A stretch of DNA of 64,000 bases. Origin: Thermaurantiacus tibetensis (GTDB taxonomy: Bacteria > Pseudomonadota > Alphaproteobacteria > Sphingomonadales > Sphingomonadaceae). The notes beneath the pieces are model-generated. The model made no database searches, was not told where the DNA came from, and saw only the letters and a list, made by a program, of their open reading frames with translations. The position numbers and the translations under genes were made by a program. Position 1 is the stretch's first letter, and every line of letters begins with the position of its first letter. Positions 33,412 to 41,739 of this stretch are shown in pieces. The DNA is taken from contig NZ_JACHTM010000001.1 of NCBI RefSeq assembly GCF_015354055.1, forward strand, positions 744,001 through 808,000, in the 5' to 3' direction.

Positions 33412-33934
33412 CCTTGCCGCCCGCCTCGACCGGCTGGAAAGCCGAAACGCCATCCATGACTTGGCCAGCACCTACATGCGCGGGCTCGACCGGCTCGATC
33501 TCTCGCTCACCCGCTCGGTGTTCCATGACGACGCGACCACCGACTATGGCGAGGGCTGGCGCGGCGACGTCGACGGCTTCATCGCCTTTGCCCACGAGGT
33601 GCTCTCGCGCCACGCCGCCAACCACCACATGATCGGCCAGGTTCGGATCGAGTTCGAAGGCGATGACCTCGCCTTCGGCGAAGTCTATTTCCAGGCCTTC
33701 CACCGGGTCGAGGAAGAGGGCGAGCCCAAGGATTTCTTCGTCGCCGGCCGCTACGTCGACCGCTACGAGCGGCGCTCGGGCGTCTGGAAGATTGCCCACC
33801 GCAGCGAGCTCGTGGACTGGGTGCGCACCGAGCCGGCGGCAGACGAGATCCTCTCCCGCCAGCCCGGCTTTCCGATGGGCACGCGCGCGCCTCAGGATCT
33901 CAGCTGCCGCCGCGCGGAGCTCAGGACGCGATGA
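33404..33934 (+). CDS. NTF2-like (SnoaL_4) protein 1, candidate oxygenase small subunit or dehydratase
   Basis: A 176-residue alpha+beta cone-fold protein. It shares with its two downstream neighbours the pattern R-x3-DL..Y-x3-LDRLD, SVFHDDATTDYG, the HMIGQ histidine segment, IEFEGD and a final W-KIAHR. Such proteins serve as beta subunits of ring-hydroxylating dioxygenases or as SnoaL/BaiE-type dehydratases; the Tyr and Asp five residues apart plus the later His fit the latter's active site as I remember it. The start is GTG 33404 within the Rieske gene end. It overlaps the next gene by 4 bp. Confidence 0.8.
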   Translation: MTDLAARLDRLESRNAIHDLASTYMRGLDRLDLSLTRSVFHDDATTDYGEGWRGDVDGFIAFAHEVLSRHAANHHMIGQVRIEFEGDDLAFGEVYFQAFHRVEEEGEPKDFFVAGRYVDRYERRSGVWKIAHRSELVDWVRTEPAADEILSRQPGFPMGTRAPQDLSCRRAELRTR

Positions 33935-34434
33935 GCGCGCGCGAGCTGCTTGCCGACCGGCTCGCGATCGCCGACGTGCTCGCCCGCTACGCCCGGGCGA
34001 TCGACCGCTGCGACCTCCCGCTCCTCCAGAGCGTCTGGTGGCCCGAGGCCCTCTGCGATTATGGCAGCGGGCCGATGCCGGCCGGCGACTGGTCCGAGGC
34101 GACCATCGCCGCGCTCCGGCAGATGCTGCGCACCCAGCACTTCCTCGGCAACATGCTGGTCGAGATCGAGGGCGACGGCGCCACGGCCGAGACCTACTGC
34201 CGCGCCTACCACGAGGTGCCCGGGCCGGAGGGTGCCCAGGAGATGGAAGTGGGCGGGCGCTACCTTGACCGCCTCGAGAAGCGCGAGGGCGCGTGGCGGA
34301 TCCTCCACCGCCGCTACGTCATGGACTGGAACCGGAACGGCCCGTCCACCTGCCGGTGGGATGGGCCGCTCTACGGCACGCTCACCCGGCGCGGCGCGCG
34401 CGCGCCCGACGACCCCCTCCACACCGGAGCCTGA
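33931..34434 (+). CDS. NTF2-like (SnoaL_4) protein 2
   Basis: A 167-residue paralogue of its neighbours: ADVLARYARAIDRCDLPLLQ, SVWWPEALCDYG, RTQHFLGNMLVEIEGD, GGRYLDRLEKREGAWRILHRR. It keeps the Tyr-x4-Asp pair and the histidine in TQH. It follows protein 1 with a 4-bp ATGA overlap and precedes protein 3 by 1 bp, so all three are co-translated with the Rieske alpha subunit. Whether it is an oxygenase beta subunit, a dehydratase/isomerase or a binding protein is unresolved. Confidence 0.8.
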   Translation: MSARELLADRLAIADVLARYARAIDRCDLPLLQSVWWPEALCDYGSGPMPAGDWSEATIAALRQMLRTQHFLGNMLVEIEGDGATAETYCRAYHEVPGPEGAQEMEVGGRYLDRLEKREGAWRILHRRYVMDWNRNGPSTCRWDGPLYGTLTRRGARAPDDPLHTGA

Positions 34435-34435
34435 C

Positions 34436-34960
34436 ATGGCCGAGCCGCTCGACCCCCGCGTGCAGGCGCTTCTCGACCGGGAGGCCTGCCGCGACCTCGT
34501 TCACCGCCTCGCGCGCGGCATCGACCGGTGCGACGCGGAGCTGGTGCGAAGCGTGTTCCACCCGGATGCGACCGACGATCACGGGCTCTTCCGGGGAACG
34601 GCCGCCGCCTTCGTGCCGTGGGTGATGGAGGTGCTTGCCGGAATGGTCCGCACCCAGCACGTCATCGGCAACATCCTCATCGAGCTGGACGGCGACGTGG
34701 CGCGCGGCGAGAGCTACTTCGTCGCTCACCATGTCCTCCCCGGCGAGGCGGGCGAGACCTTCATGGTCGCGGCGGGCCGCTACCTCGATCGATTCACGCG
34801 CCGCAACGGCACGTGGAAGATCGCGCACCGCCACGCCGTCTACGACTGGAGCAGCAGCGCCCCCTCCACCGACATCTGGGACCGCGCGCGCCTTGCCGAC
34901 CACGCCTTCGGCGCCCGCGGCCCGGCCGACCCCTCTTACGCCCACTTCGGGGCCGGCTGA
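34436..34960 (+). CDS. NTF2-like (SnoaL_4) protein 3
   Basis: A 174-residue third paralogue: REACRDLVHRLARGIDRCDAE, SVFHPDATDDHG, RTQHVIGNILIELDGD, GRYLDRFTRRNGTWKIAHRH. The position that is tyrosine in the first two copies is leucine here (HRLARGID), while the aspartate and histidine remain. If the Tyr matters for catalysis this copy has changed or lost activity, or has a structural role. It ends the plus-strand operon; the convergent minus-strand genes end 35 bp further on. Confidence 0.8.
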   Translation: MAEPLDPRVQALLDREACRDLVHRLARGIDRCDAELVRSVFHPDATDDHGLFRGTAAAFVPWVMEVLAGMVRTQHVIGNILIELDGDVARGESYFVAHHVLPGEAGETFMVAAGRYLDRFTRRNGTWKIAHRHAVYDWSSSAPSTDIWDRARLADHAFGARGPADPSYAHFGAG

Positions 34961-34994
34961 AGGCGCCGGCCCTGCCCGGTGGCGGCGCGGAGAC

Positions 34995-35405
34995 TCAGCG
35001 GACCTGCAGCACCGAATAGGCGCGGGAGGTGAACCGCCAGGCGCCGTCCGGGTCGCGGCGGAGGTGATCGTCGTAGCGGCCCACCACGAGCCGCTCGGTG
35101 CCACCCACCTCCTTCATCACCTCGAGCATGTAGGAGCGGGAGGTGGCGGCATCGCCCTCAACCGCGACGGCGCCATGGTTCACGTACATGCCGACGGCCT
35201 CGAAGCCGGCCATGAGCTGGAGCCACAGCGCCTTGATGGCCGCCCTGCCCTCGGCCCGCTGGCCTGCCACTTCCCAGACGGCATCCTCGGCCCAGCAGGC
35301 CGCCCAGTCCTCCGCATCGCGGCGGAACACGGCATCGTTGTAGGCCTCGATCCGCTCGCGGATGGCGAGGCGATCGGCAAGCTCGCCCGTGAACCCGCTG
35401 ATCAC
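34995..35405 (-). CDS. SnoaL-like / nuclear transport factor 2 family protein
   Basis: A 136-residue cone-fold protein: LADRLAIRERIEAYNDAVFRRDAEDWAACW, EDAVWEVAG, GRAAIKALWLQLM, then GRYDDHLRRDPDGAWRFTSR. This is the SnoaL-like polyketide-cyclase/ketosteroid-isomerase-like group, more distant from the three tandem copies on the other strand. It probably works on an intermediate of the same pathway as the upstream ABM and Rieske genes. It overlaps the ABM gene by 4 bp (ATGA). Confidence 0.8.
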   Translation of the reverse strand: MISGFTGELADRLAIRERIEAYNDAVFRRDAEDWAACWAEDAVWEVAGQRAEGRAAIKALWLQLMAGFEAVGMYVNHGAVAVEGDAATSRSYMLEVMKEVGGTERLVVGRYDDHLRRDPDGAWRFTSRAYSVLQVR

Positions 35406-35752
35406 CCGCCCATCCTCCCGAAGTGCGCCTGCGGCACGCCGGCGGCATCATAGACCGGCTCGACCAGATCGCAGCGATACTTCCGCGACTGCGCTGCCCG
35501 GAGGCCGGACCGCCCGATGTGGTCGCGCATGGCGGCATAGCTCGGGTCGCGGAAATGGGCGGCAAGCGCCTCCTCGCTCTCCCACTCCTCGAAGACGTGG
35601 ATGCGCCCCGGCGTCGCCGGGTCCAGCGCCCAGTCGTAGGCGCGGCACCCGGCCTCGGCCCGCGAGGCGGCGATCAAGGGCTGGGCGTCGAGGAGCGCCT
35701 GCTCCGCGCCTGCCGGATCGAGATCGATCACGGCCGTGATGAGAACCGGCAT
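35402..35752 (-). CDS. antibiotic-biosynthesis-monooxygenase (ABM) domain protein
   Basis: A 116-residue dimeric-alpha/beta-barrel protein: VLITAVIDLDPAGAEQALLDA, SRAEAGCRAYDWALDPATPGRIHVFEEWESEEALAAHF matches the ABM/putative quinol monooxygenase family. Members are small cofactor-free oxygenases or quinol-handling enzymes, so it could oxidise a dihydroxylated product of the neighbouring Rieske oxygenase. It lies between that gene (65 bp upstream) and an NTF2-like gene (4-bp overlap). Confidence 0.85.
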   Translation of the reverse strand: MPVLITAVIDLDPAGAEQALLDAQPLIAASRAEAGCRAYDWALDPATPGRIHVFEEWESEEALAAHFRDPSYAAMRDHIGRSGLRAAQSRKYRCDLVEPVYDAAGVPQAHFGRMGG

Positions 35753-35816
35753 GCCCTCCCCTCCCCTTGCGGCCCCTTGCCGCCCTCTCGGTCCTTCGGT
35801 CCGTCGCTCCCGCGCC

Positions 35817-37157
35817 TCAGTCCGCCAGCCACTTCTCGAGGTTCTCGTGGAAGTAGCGGACCCGCCGCTCCTGCCAGGCGAGATAGTCGCGCCGGTAGCC
35901 GCGGGACTTCAGGCCGCGCTGCTGTGCTTCCCAGATCGCCACGTCCTGGTCGATCCCGGGGCCGCACGAGACCTCGCCGGCCTTGCCCTGCACGTGGGGC
36001 GCGGGCACCGAAAGATCGACCCACTCCGCCATGCTCTGCGAGTAGTAGCGCTCGGTCCCCTCGGGGAAGAGCGTCAGGTACCACATGTCGAAGTAGCATT
36101 TCTCCGGGTCGCGCTCGTGCGGCCGGGCGCGAAGCCAGATGTTCCCGTCGGGCTTCAGGCTGAAGGAAAGGTTGGGGAAGATGGTGTAGTGCCAGTGGTC
36201 GGTCAGCTGCTCGTCGCGGTAGGTCGAGAAGTCGAAGCCCTTCTCGGCACCCTTCTCGCGCTTGGCCTTCTGGAGCGCAGCGCGGATCTCGCGCGTCTTC
36301 CCGCCCCGGAACTGCTCGGGGTCGAGCCCCCAGAAGGCGAGTTCCTCGGCGAGATAGGCGAGCGTCTCGTTCTCGCCGCCCTGGAGCTGGCGGGTGGGCC
36401 CGGCGCCGGGCATGAACATCCGCGCATGGCCCTCGGGGTAGAGGTCGAACTGGCAGTAGTGATGGGAATATTCCATCACGAACTTGGTTTGCGGATGGAC
36501 GAAGGGAACGTGGTAGCTCTCGTTGAAATTGTCCTGGACGAGCTTCCAGTTGAAGTTGCCCTCGATGGTGACCCAGTGGGTACGCACCATCTTCTCCATG
36601 GGGTAGGTCTCGATCTGCGGCACGATCGGCCCAAGATAGGTGCGAAGCGGCACGGCGTTCGGGTCCATGTTGATCCAGACGAACCCGGCCCAGAGTTCGC
36701 AGGGAATCTCGACGAGGTTGAGCCTGCCGCAGGGCGAGCCCTGGAGGAAGTCCGCCTCGTCGGGCACGGTCCGGAGCTTGCCGGCCAGGTCATAGGCCCA
36801 GCCGTGATAGGGGCACACGAGGCGGCGGGCGTTGCCCTGCTCGCCCGAGACCACGGGCATGCCGCGGTGCTGGCAGACGTTGTAGAAGGCGCGCACCTCG
36901 CCATCGTCACCGCGGACGCAGAGGATGGTCTCCGGGCCGAAGTCGGCTGTCAGCCAGTCGCCCCGGTTCGGCAGCTGGGCGACCATGCCGGCGATCTGCC
37001 AGGTGCGGGTCCACAGCTTCTCCCACTCCCGGTCTGCCCACTCCTTCGAGAAGTAGCGTTCGGGCGTGATCGGCGTGTTGCGGAACTCGGGCTCCCGCAA
37101 CTTGGACATGTCGGCCAGCGGCCGCGCGACGTCAGGCTGCCATGCGATGGTTGCCAT
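35817..37157 (-). CDS. Rieske aromatic ring-hydroxylating dioxygenase, alpha subunit (second)
   Basis: A 446-residue oxygenase. The Rieske motif is CQHRGMPV with CPYHGWAYDL after 17-18 residues. The catalytic region has VQDNFNESYHVPFVHPQT with the DxxxxYHxxxxH iron ligands, followed by WHYTIFPNLSFSL. Sequence differs clearly from the plus-strand alpha subunit, so this is not a recent duplicate. It heads a minus-strand operon with ABM and NTF2-like genes, pointing at the plus-strand operon. A possible operator lies about 58 bp upstream. Confidence 0.93.
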   Translation of the reverse strand: MATIAWQPDVARPLADMSKLREPEFRNTPITPERYFSKEWADREWEKLWTRTWQIAGMVAQLPNRGDWLTADFGPETILCVRGDDGEVRAFYNVCQHRGMPVVSGEQGNARRLVCPYHGWAYDLAGKLRTVPDEADFLQGSPCGRLNLVEIPCELWAGFVWINMDPNAVPLRTYLGPIVPQIETYPMEKMVRTHWVTIEGNFNWKLVQDNFNESYHVPFVHPQTKFVMEYSHHYCQFDLYPEGHARMFMPGAGPTRQLQGGENETLAYLAEELAFWGLDPEQFRGGKTREIRAALQKAKREKGAEKGFDFSTYRDEQLTDHWHYTIFPNLSFSLKPDGNIWLRARPHERDPEKCYFDMWYLTLFPEGTERYYSQSMAEWVDLSVPAPHVQGKAGEVSCGPGIDQDVAIWEAQQRGLKSRGYRRDYLAWQERRVRYFHENLEKWLAD

Positions 37158-37214
37158 GCGCTGCTCCCGTCTTCCCTCTTGCGGAGACTAGGTCCTGGGC
37201 AACGCTCCGTCATC

Positions 37215-37228
37215 TGACACCGGTGATA
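37215..37228. promoter_or_regulatory. possible operator upstream of the second Rieske gene
   Basis: TGACACCGGTGATA is an imperfect palindrome with a perfect 8-bp core, CACCGGTG, about 58 bp before the Rieske start. Its place and size suit a TetR- or similar-type repressor, as is common for catabolic operons, but no regulator gene is nearby and short GC palindromes also occur by chance. The rest of the 37158-37353 gap shows no recognisable element. Confidence 0.3.
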
Positions 37229-37353
37229 GTTCGCAAGAAGGCCGCCTTGCATCCCCCCCGGCGTGCCGTCTGCTCCCTGCAAGCGGCCCTCCCGCCCCGC
37301 CCCTGTCCTTCCGGCCCGCACGCCCGGGCCTGACGGACGCCGCCAGCCGGCGC

Positions 37354-38604
37354 TCAGGCGGCCTTGTCGGTCCGCAGCACCTGCACGGGGGCCTTGCGCC
37401 CGGCCACCACCTCGGCATCCACCACGATTTCCTCGACGTTCTCGAGGCTTGGCAGCTCGAACATGGTGTCGAGGAGGATGCCCTCCATGATCGAGCGGAG
37501 GCCCCTGGCGCCGGTCTTTCGGTCGATCGCCTTGCGGGCGATCGCGCCAAGGGCGTCATCGGTGAAGCGCAGGCGCACGCCCTCCATGTCGAAGAGCTTC
37601 GCATACTGCTTGCAGAGCGCGTTCTTCGGCTCGGTGAGGATGCGCACGAGCGCCTCCTCGTCGAGATCCTCGAGCGTGGCGATGACCGGAAGCCGGCCCA
37701 CGAACTCGGGGATGAGCCCGAAGCGGAGCAGGTCCTCCGGTTCGCAGGCGCGCAGCACCTCGCCCACCCGCCGTTCCTCGGGGGCGGCGACATGGGCGCC
37801 GAAGCCGATCGACTTGCCCTGGAGCCGATCGGAGATGATCCGGTCGAGCCCGGCGAAGGCCCCGCCGCAGATGAAGAGGATGTTGGTGGTGTCGACCTGG
37901 AGGAACTCCTGCTGCGGGTGCTTGCGCCCGCCCTGCGGCGGCACGCTCGCCGTCGTTCCCTCCATGATCTTGAGGAGCGCCTGCTGCACCCCCTCCCCCG
38001 AAACGTCGCGGGTGATCGACGGGTTGTCGGACTTGCGGCTGATCTTGTCGATCTCGTCGATGTAGACGATGCCGCGTTGAGCGCGCTCGACGTTGTAGTC
38101 CGAGGCCTGGAGCAGCTTCAGGATGATGTTCTCGACATCCTCACCCACGTAGCCGGCCTCGGTCAGCGTGGTCGCATCTGCCATGGTGAAGGGGACGTCG
38201 AGGATGCGGGCCAGCGTCTGGGCGAGCAGCGTCTTGCCGCAGCCCGTTGGGCCGACGAGAAGGATGTTCGACTTGGCCAGCTCGACGTCGGCGCCCTTCG
38301 CCCCATGGGCAAGGCGCTTGTAGTGGTTGTGGACGGCGACCGAGAGGACGCGCTTGGCGACCGACTGGCCGATGACATAGTCGTCAAGAACGCTGCAGAT
38401 TTCCTTCGGCGTCGGCACGCCGTCGCGCGTCTTGACAAGCGCGGACTTCGATTCCTCGCGGATGATGTCGTTGCACAGCTCGACGCATTCGTCGCAGATG
38501 AAGACCGTCGGTCCTGCGATCAGCTTCTTCACCTCGTGCTGGCTCTTGCCGCAGAAGGAACAGTAGAGGGTGCTCTTGGCGTCGCCGCCGCCGGGCTTGC
38601 TCAT
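37354..38604 (-). CDS. clpX: ATP-dependent Clp protease ATP-binding subunit ClpX
   Basis: A 416-residue AAA+ unfoldase that feeds ClpP. The N-terminal zinc domain has four cysteines ([11 protein letters not shown], then CDECVELC). The AAA+ module has Walker A GPTGCGKT, Walker [11 protein letters not shown] and the pore loop [10 protein letters not shown] sensor-2 region with [14 protein letters not shown] and the ClpP-contact loop (IGFGAHV) are present. I chose ATG 38604, with AAAGG 8 bp upstream; an ATG two codons earlier is possible. clpP and lon, common neighbours, are not here. Confidence 0.96.
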   Translation of the reverse strand: MSKPGGGDAKSTLYCSFCGKSQHEVKKLIAGPTVFICDECVELCNDIIREESKSALVKTRDGVPTPKEICSVLDDYVIGQSVAKRVLSVAVHNHYKRLAHGAKGADVELAKSNILLVGPTGCGKTLLAQTLARILDVPFTMADATTLTEAGYVGEDVENIILKLLQASDYNVERAQRGIVYIDEIDKISRKSDNPSITRDVSGEGVQQALLKIMEGTTASVPPQGGRKHPQQEFLQVDTTNILFICGGAFAGLDRIISDRLQGKSIGFGAHVAAPEERRVGEVLRACEPEDLLRFGLIPEFVGRLPVIATLEDLDEEALVRILTEPKNALCKQYAKLFDMEGVRLRFTDDALGAIARKAIDRKTGARGLRSIMEGILLDTMFELPSLENVEEIVVDAEVVAGRKAPVQVLRTDKAA

Positions 38605-38700
38605 GGACATCCTTTCACCGTCCCATGTTAGCGCCGTGAGCCCCTGCCGCAAGGGGGCGCGGAGCGCGGACGCGTGCGGTTGCGCTACCCGCAACGGAAG

Positions 38701-38728
38701 AAGGGCGAGGGGTGGTCCCCTCGCCCTT
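38701..38728 (-). terminator. strong intrinsic-type terminator after the flagellin gene
   Basis: A perfect 12-bp inverted repeat (AAGGGCGAGGGG, loop TGGT, CCCCTCGCCCTT) starting 27 bp past the flagellin stop. On the minus strand the stem is followed by a pyrimidine- and T-rich stretch (CTTCCGTTGC). It probably ends the flagellin transcript and separates it from clpX. Confidence 0.8.
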
Positions 38729-38754
38729 CCCTTGCCGCCGCTGGCGCGCGCGGC

Positions 38755-40926
38755 CTAGCGGAGCAGCTGGAGCACCGACTGCTGCTGCTGGTTGGCCTGG
38801 GCCAGCATCGCCTGCGCCGCCTGCTGGAGGATCTGGCTGCGGGCGAGGTTGGTGGTCTCGACCGCGAAGTCGGCATCCTGGATCCGGCTGCGGCTCGCCA
38901 CCGTGTTGGTGCTGGTGGAAGTGAGGTTGCTGATGGTCGCCTCGAGCCGGTTCTGGACGGCGCCGAGCTCGGCGCGGTTGATGGCCACCGCCTGGAGCGC
39001 GGCGTCGATCGAGTTCAGAGCCTCCTGCGCGCCAGACTGGGTGGAGATGTCCACGTCCTTGATCCGCAGCCCACCGGACTCTGCACCGAAGGTTCCGGCC
39101 TCAAACCCAAGGTTACGGAAGTTGGTGTAGCCTTGGCTCCCGGCGTTCACGGTGAAGGACTTGGTGCTCTCCAGCGTCACGGTGCCATAGGCGACCGCTG
39201 CGCCCGTGTGAGCACCCGCCGTCACGGTGTAGGTCTCGCTCGACCCCCGGATCAGGGCAGACGTGCCAAGGCCAGCTGCGGCTGCAGCGACGCCGGTCCC
39301 GACCGAGATCGCAACGTTCCGGCCGTCCTGGGCGACGTACGACAGGCCCTGTCCATTGTCCTCCACGCGCACCCCCGTGAGACCCGTGTACTGGTTCACG
39401 GTCTGGATGAAGACGTCGCGGGTTGCGTCCGCGAGGATGTTGATGTCGATACCGTTGATCGTGAGCGTCCAGGCCGACGTGTTCGCCGTGTAGGCAGCGC
39501 CGTCGATTGCGACGGCGTTCGCCCGCGCAGTCACCCCGGTTTCGGCCGAGGAGGCATTGATGGCAGCAGCAATCGCGATCGCGCTGCGGTTCTTGGCGCT
39601 GTTGGTCGCCACCGTGTTCGAAACCGTGTCATCCTCAGCGCGGCTGGCACGGATGGTCACGCCGTTGATGACGAGGTCGCCAAGCGCAAGCGCTGCGCCG
39701 GCATTGACCGCCCGGGTGTCGCTGGAGGCCTGCGAGACACCGGCGACGAAGGTGCCCGCCTGCAGCCCGGCGCGGGACAGCTGACCCGGAGAGGCCGCCT
39801 GCGGGTTGGGCGGGCCGGAGATCACGATCGGACGGCCATTTTCCGAAAGAAGACTGTAGGTGCCGGTCTGCAGCCCGGGCCTGAGGCCGGTGGTGGCAGC
39901 AGTGAAGCTGCCGCTGGTCTGGGTCAGTGACACCTCGATGTTCCGGCCGTCGGCCGCAACCAAGCGGACGCCGAGGTTGTCGGCGCCCGTCTCGACGGCG
40001 GTCACCCCGGTCTGGCCGGAGATGGCGTTGATCGCAGCGATGACCCGTGCCCGGGATTCGGCAGCGTCGGCGGTGACGGCCACCGTCCCAGTCGTGACGC
40101 CGTTCACCGTGATGGTGCCCTCGCCGGTCGCAGCGGTCATGGCCGAGCCTTCCATCACGGTGCTGTTCACCACCGCGCGCACGCCGGTCTGTCCGCTCAG
40201 CCGGTTGATGGCGGCCGCCTTCGCAACGGCCGAAGCCTCCTTCGCCCCGGCCGACACGGTGTCGTCGGAAGCCAGCGACTGGCCGATCACCACCCCGTTG
40301 ATGATGAGGTCGCCAGCTCGGAGCCGGCCATTGGTGACAGCATTGTCGCGGGTGGTGGCGACGTCCGTCGCGAAGACCTCGAAGCGCCCCGTGGCCGTCA
40401 GGCCCGGGGCCTCGCCGGTGCCGAGGTCGGACGTGCGGGTCGAGTTGATGCCAAGGCGCACCGTCTCGCCGGCGCGCGCGCCGGTCTGCAGGGTGAGCGA
40501 ACGCGACGAGCCGTCGAGCAGGCGGATGCCGTTGAAGCTGGTCCGCGTGGCGACATTCTCGATCTCGCCGACGAGCTGTCGAACCTCAGCCTGGAGCGCA
40601 GCGCGGTCCTGGTTCGAGAAGGTCGCGTTCGACGACTGCACCGCCAGCTCGCGCATCCGCTGGAGCATGTTGGTGATCTCGCCCATCGCCGTTTCCGCCG
40701 TCTGGGCAAGGCTGATGCCGTCACCGGCGTTGCGCATCGCCATCGCAAGACCGCGTACGTCGGCGGTCATCCGCTGGGCGATGGCGAGGCCGGCCGCATC
40801 GTCCTTCGCGCTGTTGATCCGGAGGCCCGTCGAAAGCCTTTCCATGGCCCGGCTCAGATCCAGCTGGGCCATCCGGCCACCGTTCTGGGCCTTCAGCGCA
40901 CCGAGATTGGTGTTGATGACGCTCAT
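38755..40926 (-). CDS. fliC: flagellin with duplicated central domain
   Basis: A 723-residue flagellin, larger than common alphaproteobacterial ones. The conserved N-terminal D0/D1 part runs from SVINTNLGALKAQ to about residue 160 (LSTGLRINSAKDDAAGLAIAQR). The C-terminal part covers about 620-723, with TSTNTVASRSRIQDADFAVE and the LLQ-rich end typical of flagellins. Between them an A-B unit occurs twice: A1 about 203-254 and A2 about 414-472 (GDLIINGV / GDLVINGV, DDTVS, AAIN..TGV). B1 is about 268-335 and B2 about 484-543 (TVNGV / TINGI, AADGRNIEVS / AQDGRNVAIS). These are Flagellin_IN-type modules exposed on the filament. A sigma-28-like promoter lies upstream. Confidence 0.93.
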   Translation of the reverse strand: MSVINTNLGALKAQNGGRMAQLDLSRAMERLSTGLRINSAKDDAAGLAIAQRMTADVRGLAMAMRNAGDGISLAQTAETAMGEITNMLQRMRELAVQSSNATFSNQDRAALQAEVRQLVGEIENVATRTSFNGIRLLDGSSRSLTLQTGARAGETVRLGINSTRTSDLGTGEAPGLTATGRFEVFATDVATTRDNAVTNGRLRAGDLIINGVVIGQSLASDDTVSAGAKEASAVAKAAAINRLSGQTGVRAVVNSTVMEGSAMTAATGEGTITVNGVTTGTVAVTADAAESRARVIAAINAISGQTGVTAVETGADNLGVRLVAADGRNIEVSLTQTSGSFTAATTGLRPGLQTGTYSLLSENGRPIVISGPPNPQAASPGQLSRAGLQAGTFVAGVSQASSDTRAVNAGAALALGDLVINGVTIRASRAEDDTVSNTVATNSAKNRSAIAIAAAINASSAETGVTARANAVAIDGAAYTANTSAWTLTINGIDINILADATRDVFIQTVNQYTGLTGVRVEDNGQGLSYVAQDGRNVAISVGTGVAAAAAGLGTSALIRGSSETYTVTAGAHTGAAVAYGTVTLESTKSFTVNAGSQGYTNFRNLGFEAGTFGAESGGLRIKDVDISTQSGAQEALNSIDAALQAVAINRAELGAVQNRLEATISNLTSTSTNTVASRSRIQDADFAVETTNLARSQILQQAAQAMLAQANQQQQSVLQLLR

Positions 40927-40980
40927 GTTCCCGTTCCCTTGTCCGTGGTCGGGCCCGCTGGACGCGAAGCCTCGGCGCCC

Positions 40981-41007
40981 TTCACGGCTTGACGGGGATT
41001 CGCTTAA
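40981..41007 (-). promoter_or_regulatory. candidate sigma-28 (FliA) promoter for flagellin
   Basis: On the minus strand TTAAGCGA is followed after 11 bases by GCCGTGAA, close to the flagellar sigma-28 pattern TAAAGTTT-N11-GCCGATAA. It sits about 55 bp before the flagellin start. A flgM (anti-sigma-28) gene 0.8 kb away makes FliA control plausible. Match quality is moderate. Confidence 0.5.
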
Positions 41008-41021
41008 GTTCGGGTCTTGAC

Positions 41022-41681
41022 ATGCCCCGTGCGCGCCTGTCGCTGCCTGCGATTCTCCACGAGGACCGGGAGTGCCTCGTTGTGGACAAGCCGGCCGGCC
41101 TTGCCGTCCACCCGGGGCCGCGCACGTGCGACTCGCTCGAGACCCGGCTCGCGGGCGCAGGCCTTGTCTGGAAGCCGGTGCACCGGCTCGATACGGACAC
41201 GAGCGGCTGCCTCCTCCTTGCGAAGCGGCCGGCCTCGCTCCGGCGGCTGATGGGGGCCTTTGCCGCGCGCCAGGTGGAGAAGGTCTATCTCGCGCTGGTG
41301 GCGCCCGCACCGGAGGCGGCGAGCGGGGTGGTGAAGGCACCGCTCGTCAAGCGCTCGCGGCCCGGTACCGGCTGGCGCATGGACGTGGCGGAAGGCGGCC
41401 TGCCGGCAGTCACGCGCTGGGAAGTGCTGGCAAGGCGCGACGGCGTGGCCCTCGTGCGGTTCCGGCCCGAGACGGGGCGGACGCACCAGCTCCGCGTGCA
41501 CGCGACGCGGCTTGGCGCGGGGTGCGCGATCGTGGGGGACGCCCGCTATGGCCGGGGCGAGCCGGGCGGGCTGATGCTGCACGCCCACGCGCTCGGGTTC
41601 GCCGGTGCGGATGGACAGTGGCGCGAGGTGGTCGCGCCGCTACCGGAGCGCTTTCGCGCGCGAGGCTTCGCGCTTTCCTGA
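41022..41681 (+). CDS. RluA-family pseudouridine synthase
   Basis: A 219-residue enzyme that isomerises uridines in rRNA or tRNA. The catalytic motif is VHRLDTDTSGCLLLAK with the invariant Asp, preceded by CLVVDKPAGLAVHPG and followed by ETGRTHQLRVHATRLG. It has no S4 domain, which resembles RluA or RluC/D short forms; the exact target base is not determinable. The start is ATG 41022 (MPRARLSL). It sits between the flagellin and flgM genes without obvious functional link. Confidence 0.9.
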   Translation: MPRARLSLPAILHEDRECLVVDKPAGLAVHPGPRTCDSLETRLAGAGLVWKPVHRLDTDTSGCLLLAKRPASLRRLMGAFAARQVEKVYLALVAPAPEAASGVVKAPLVKRSRPGTGWRMDVAEGGLPAVTRWEVLARRDGVALVRFRPETGRTHQLRVHATRLGAGCAIVGDARYGRGEPGGLMLHAHALGFAGADGQWREVVAPLPERFRARGFALS

Positions 41682-41739
41682 AGGGGCCCGGCCCCGGTCC
41701 ACCCCTCTTCCCGGCGCGCCCCAAGGTGCCCGGCCTCGG

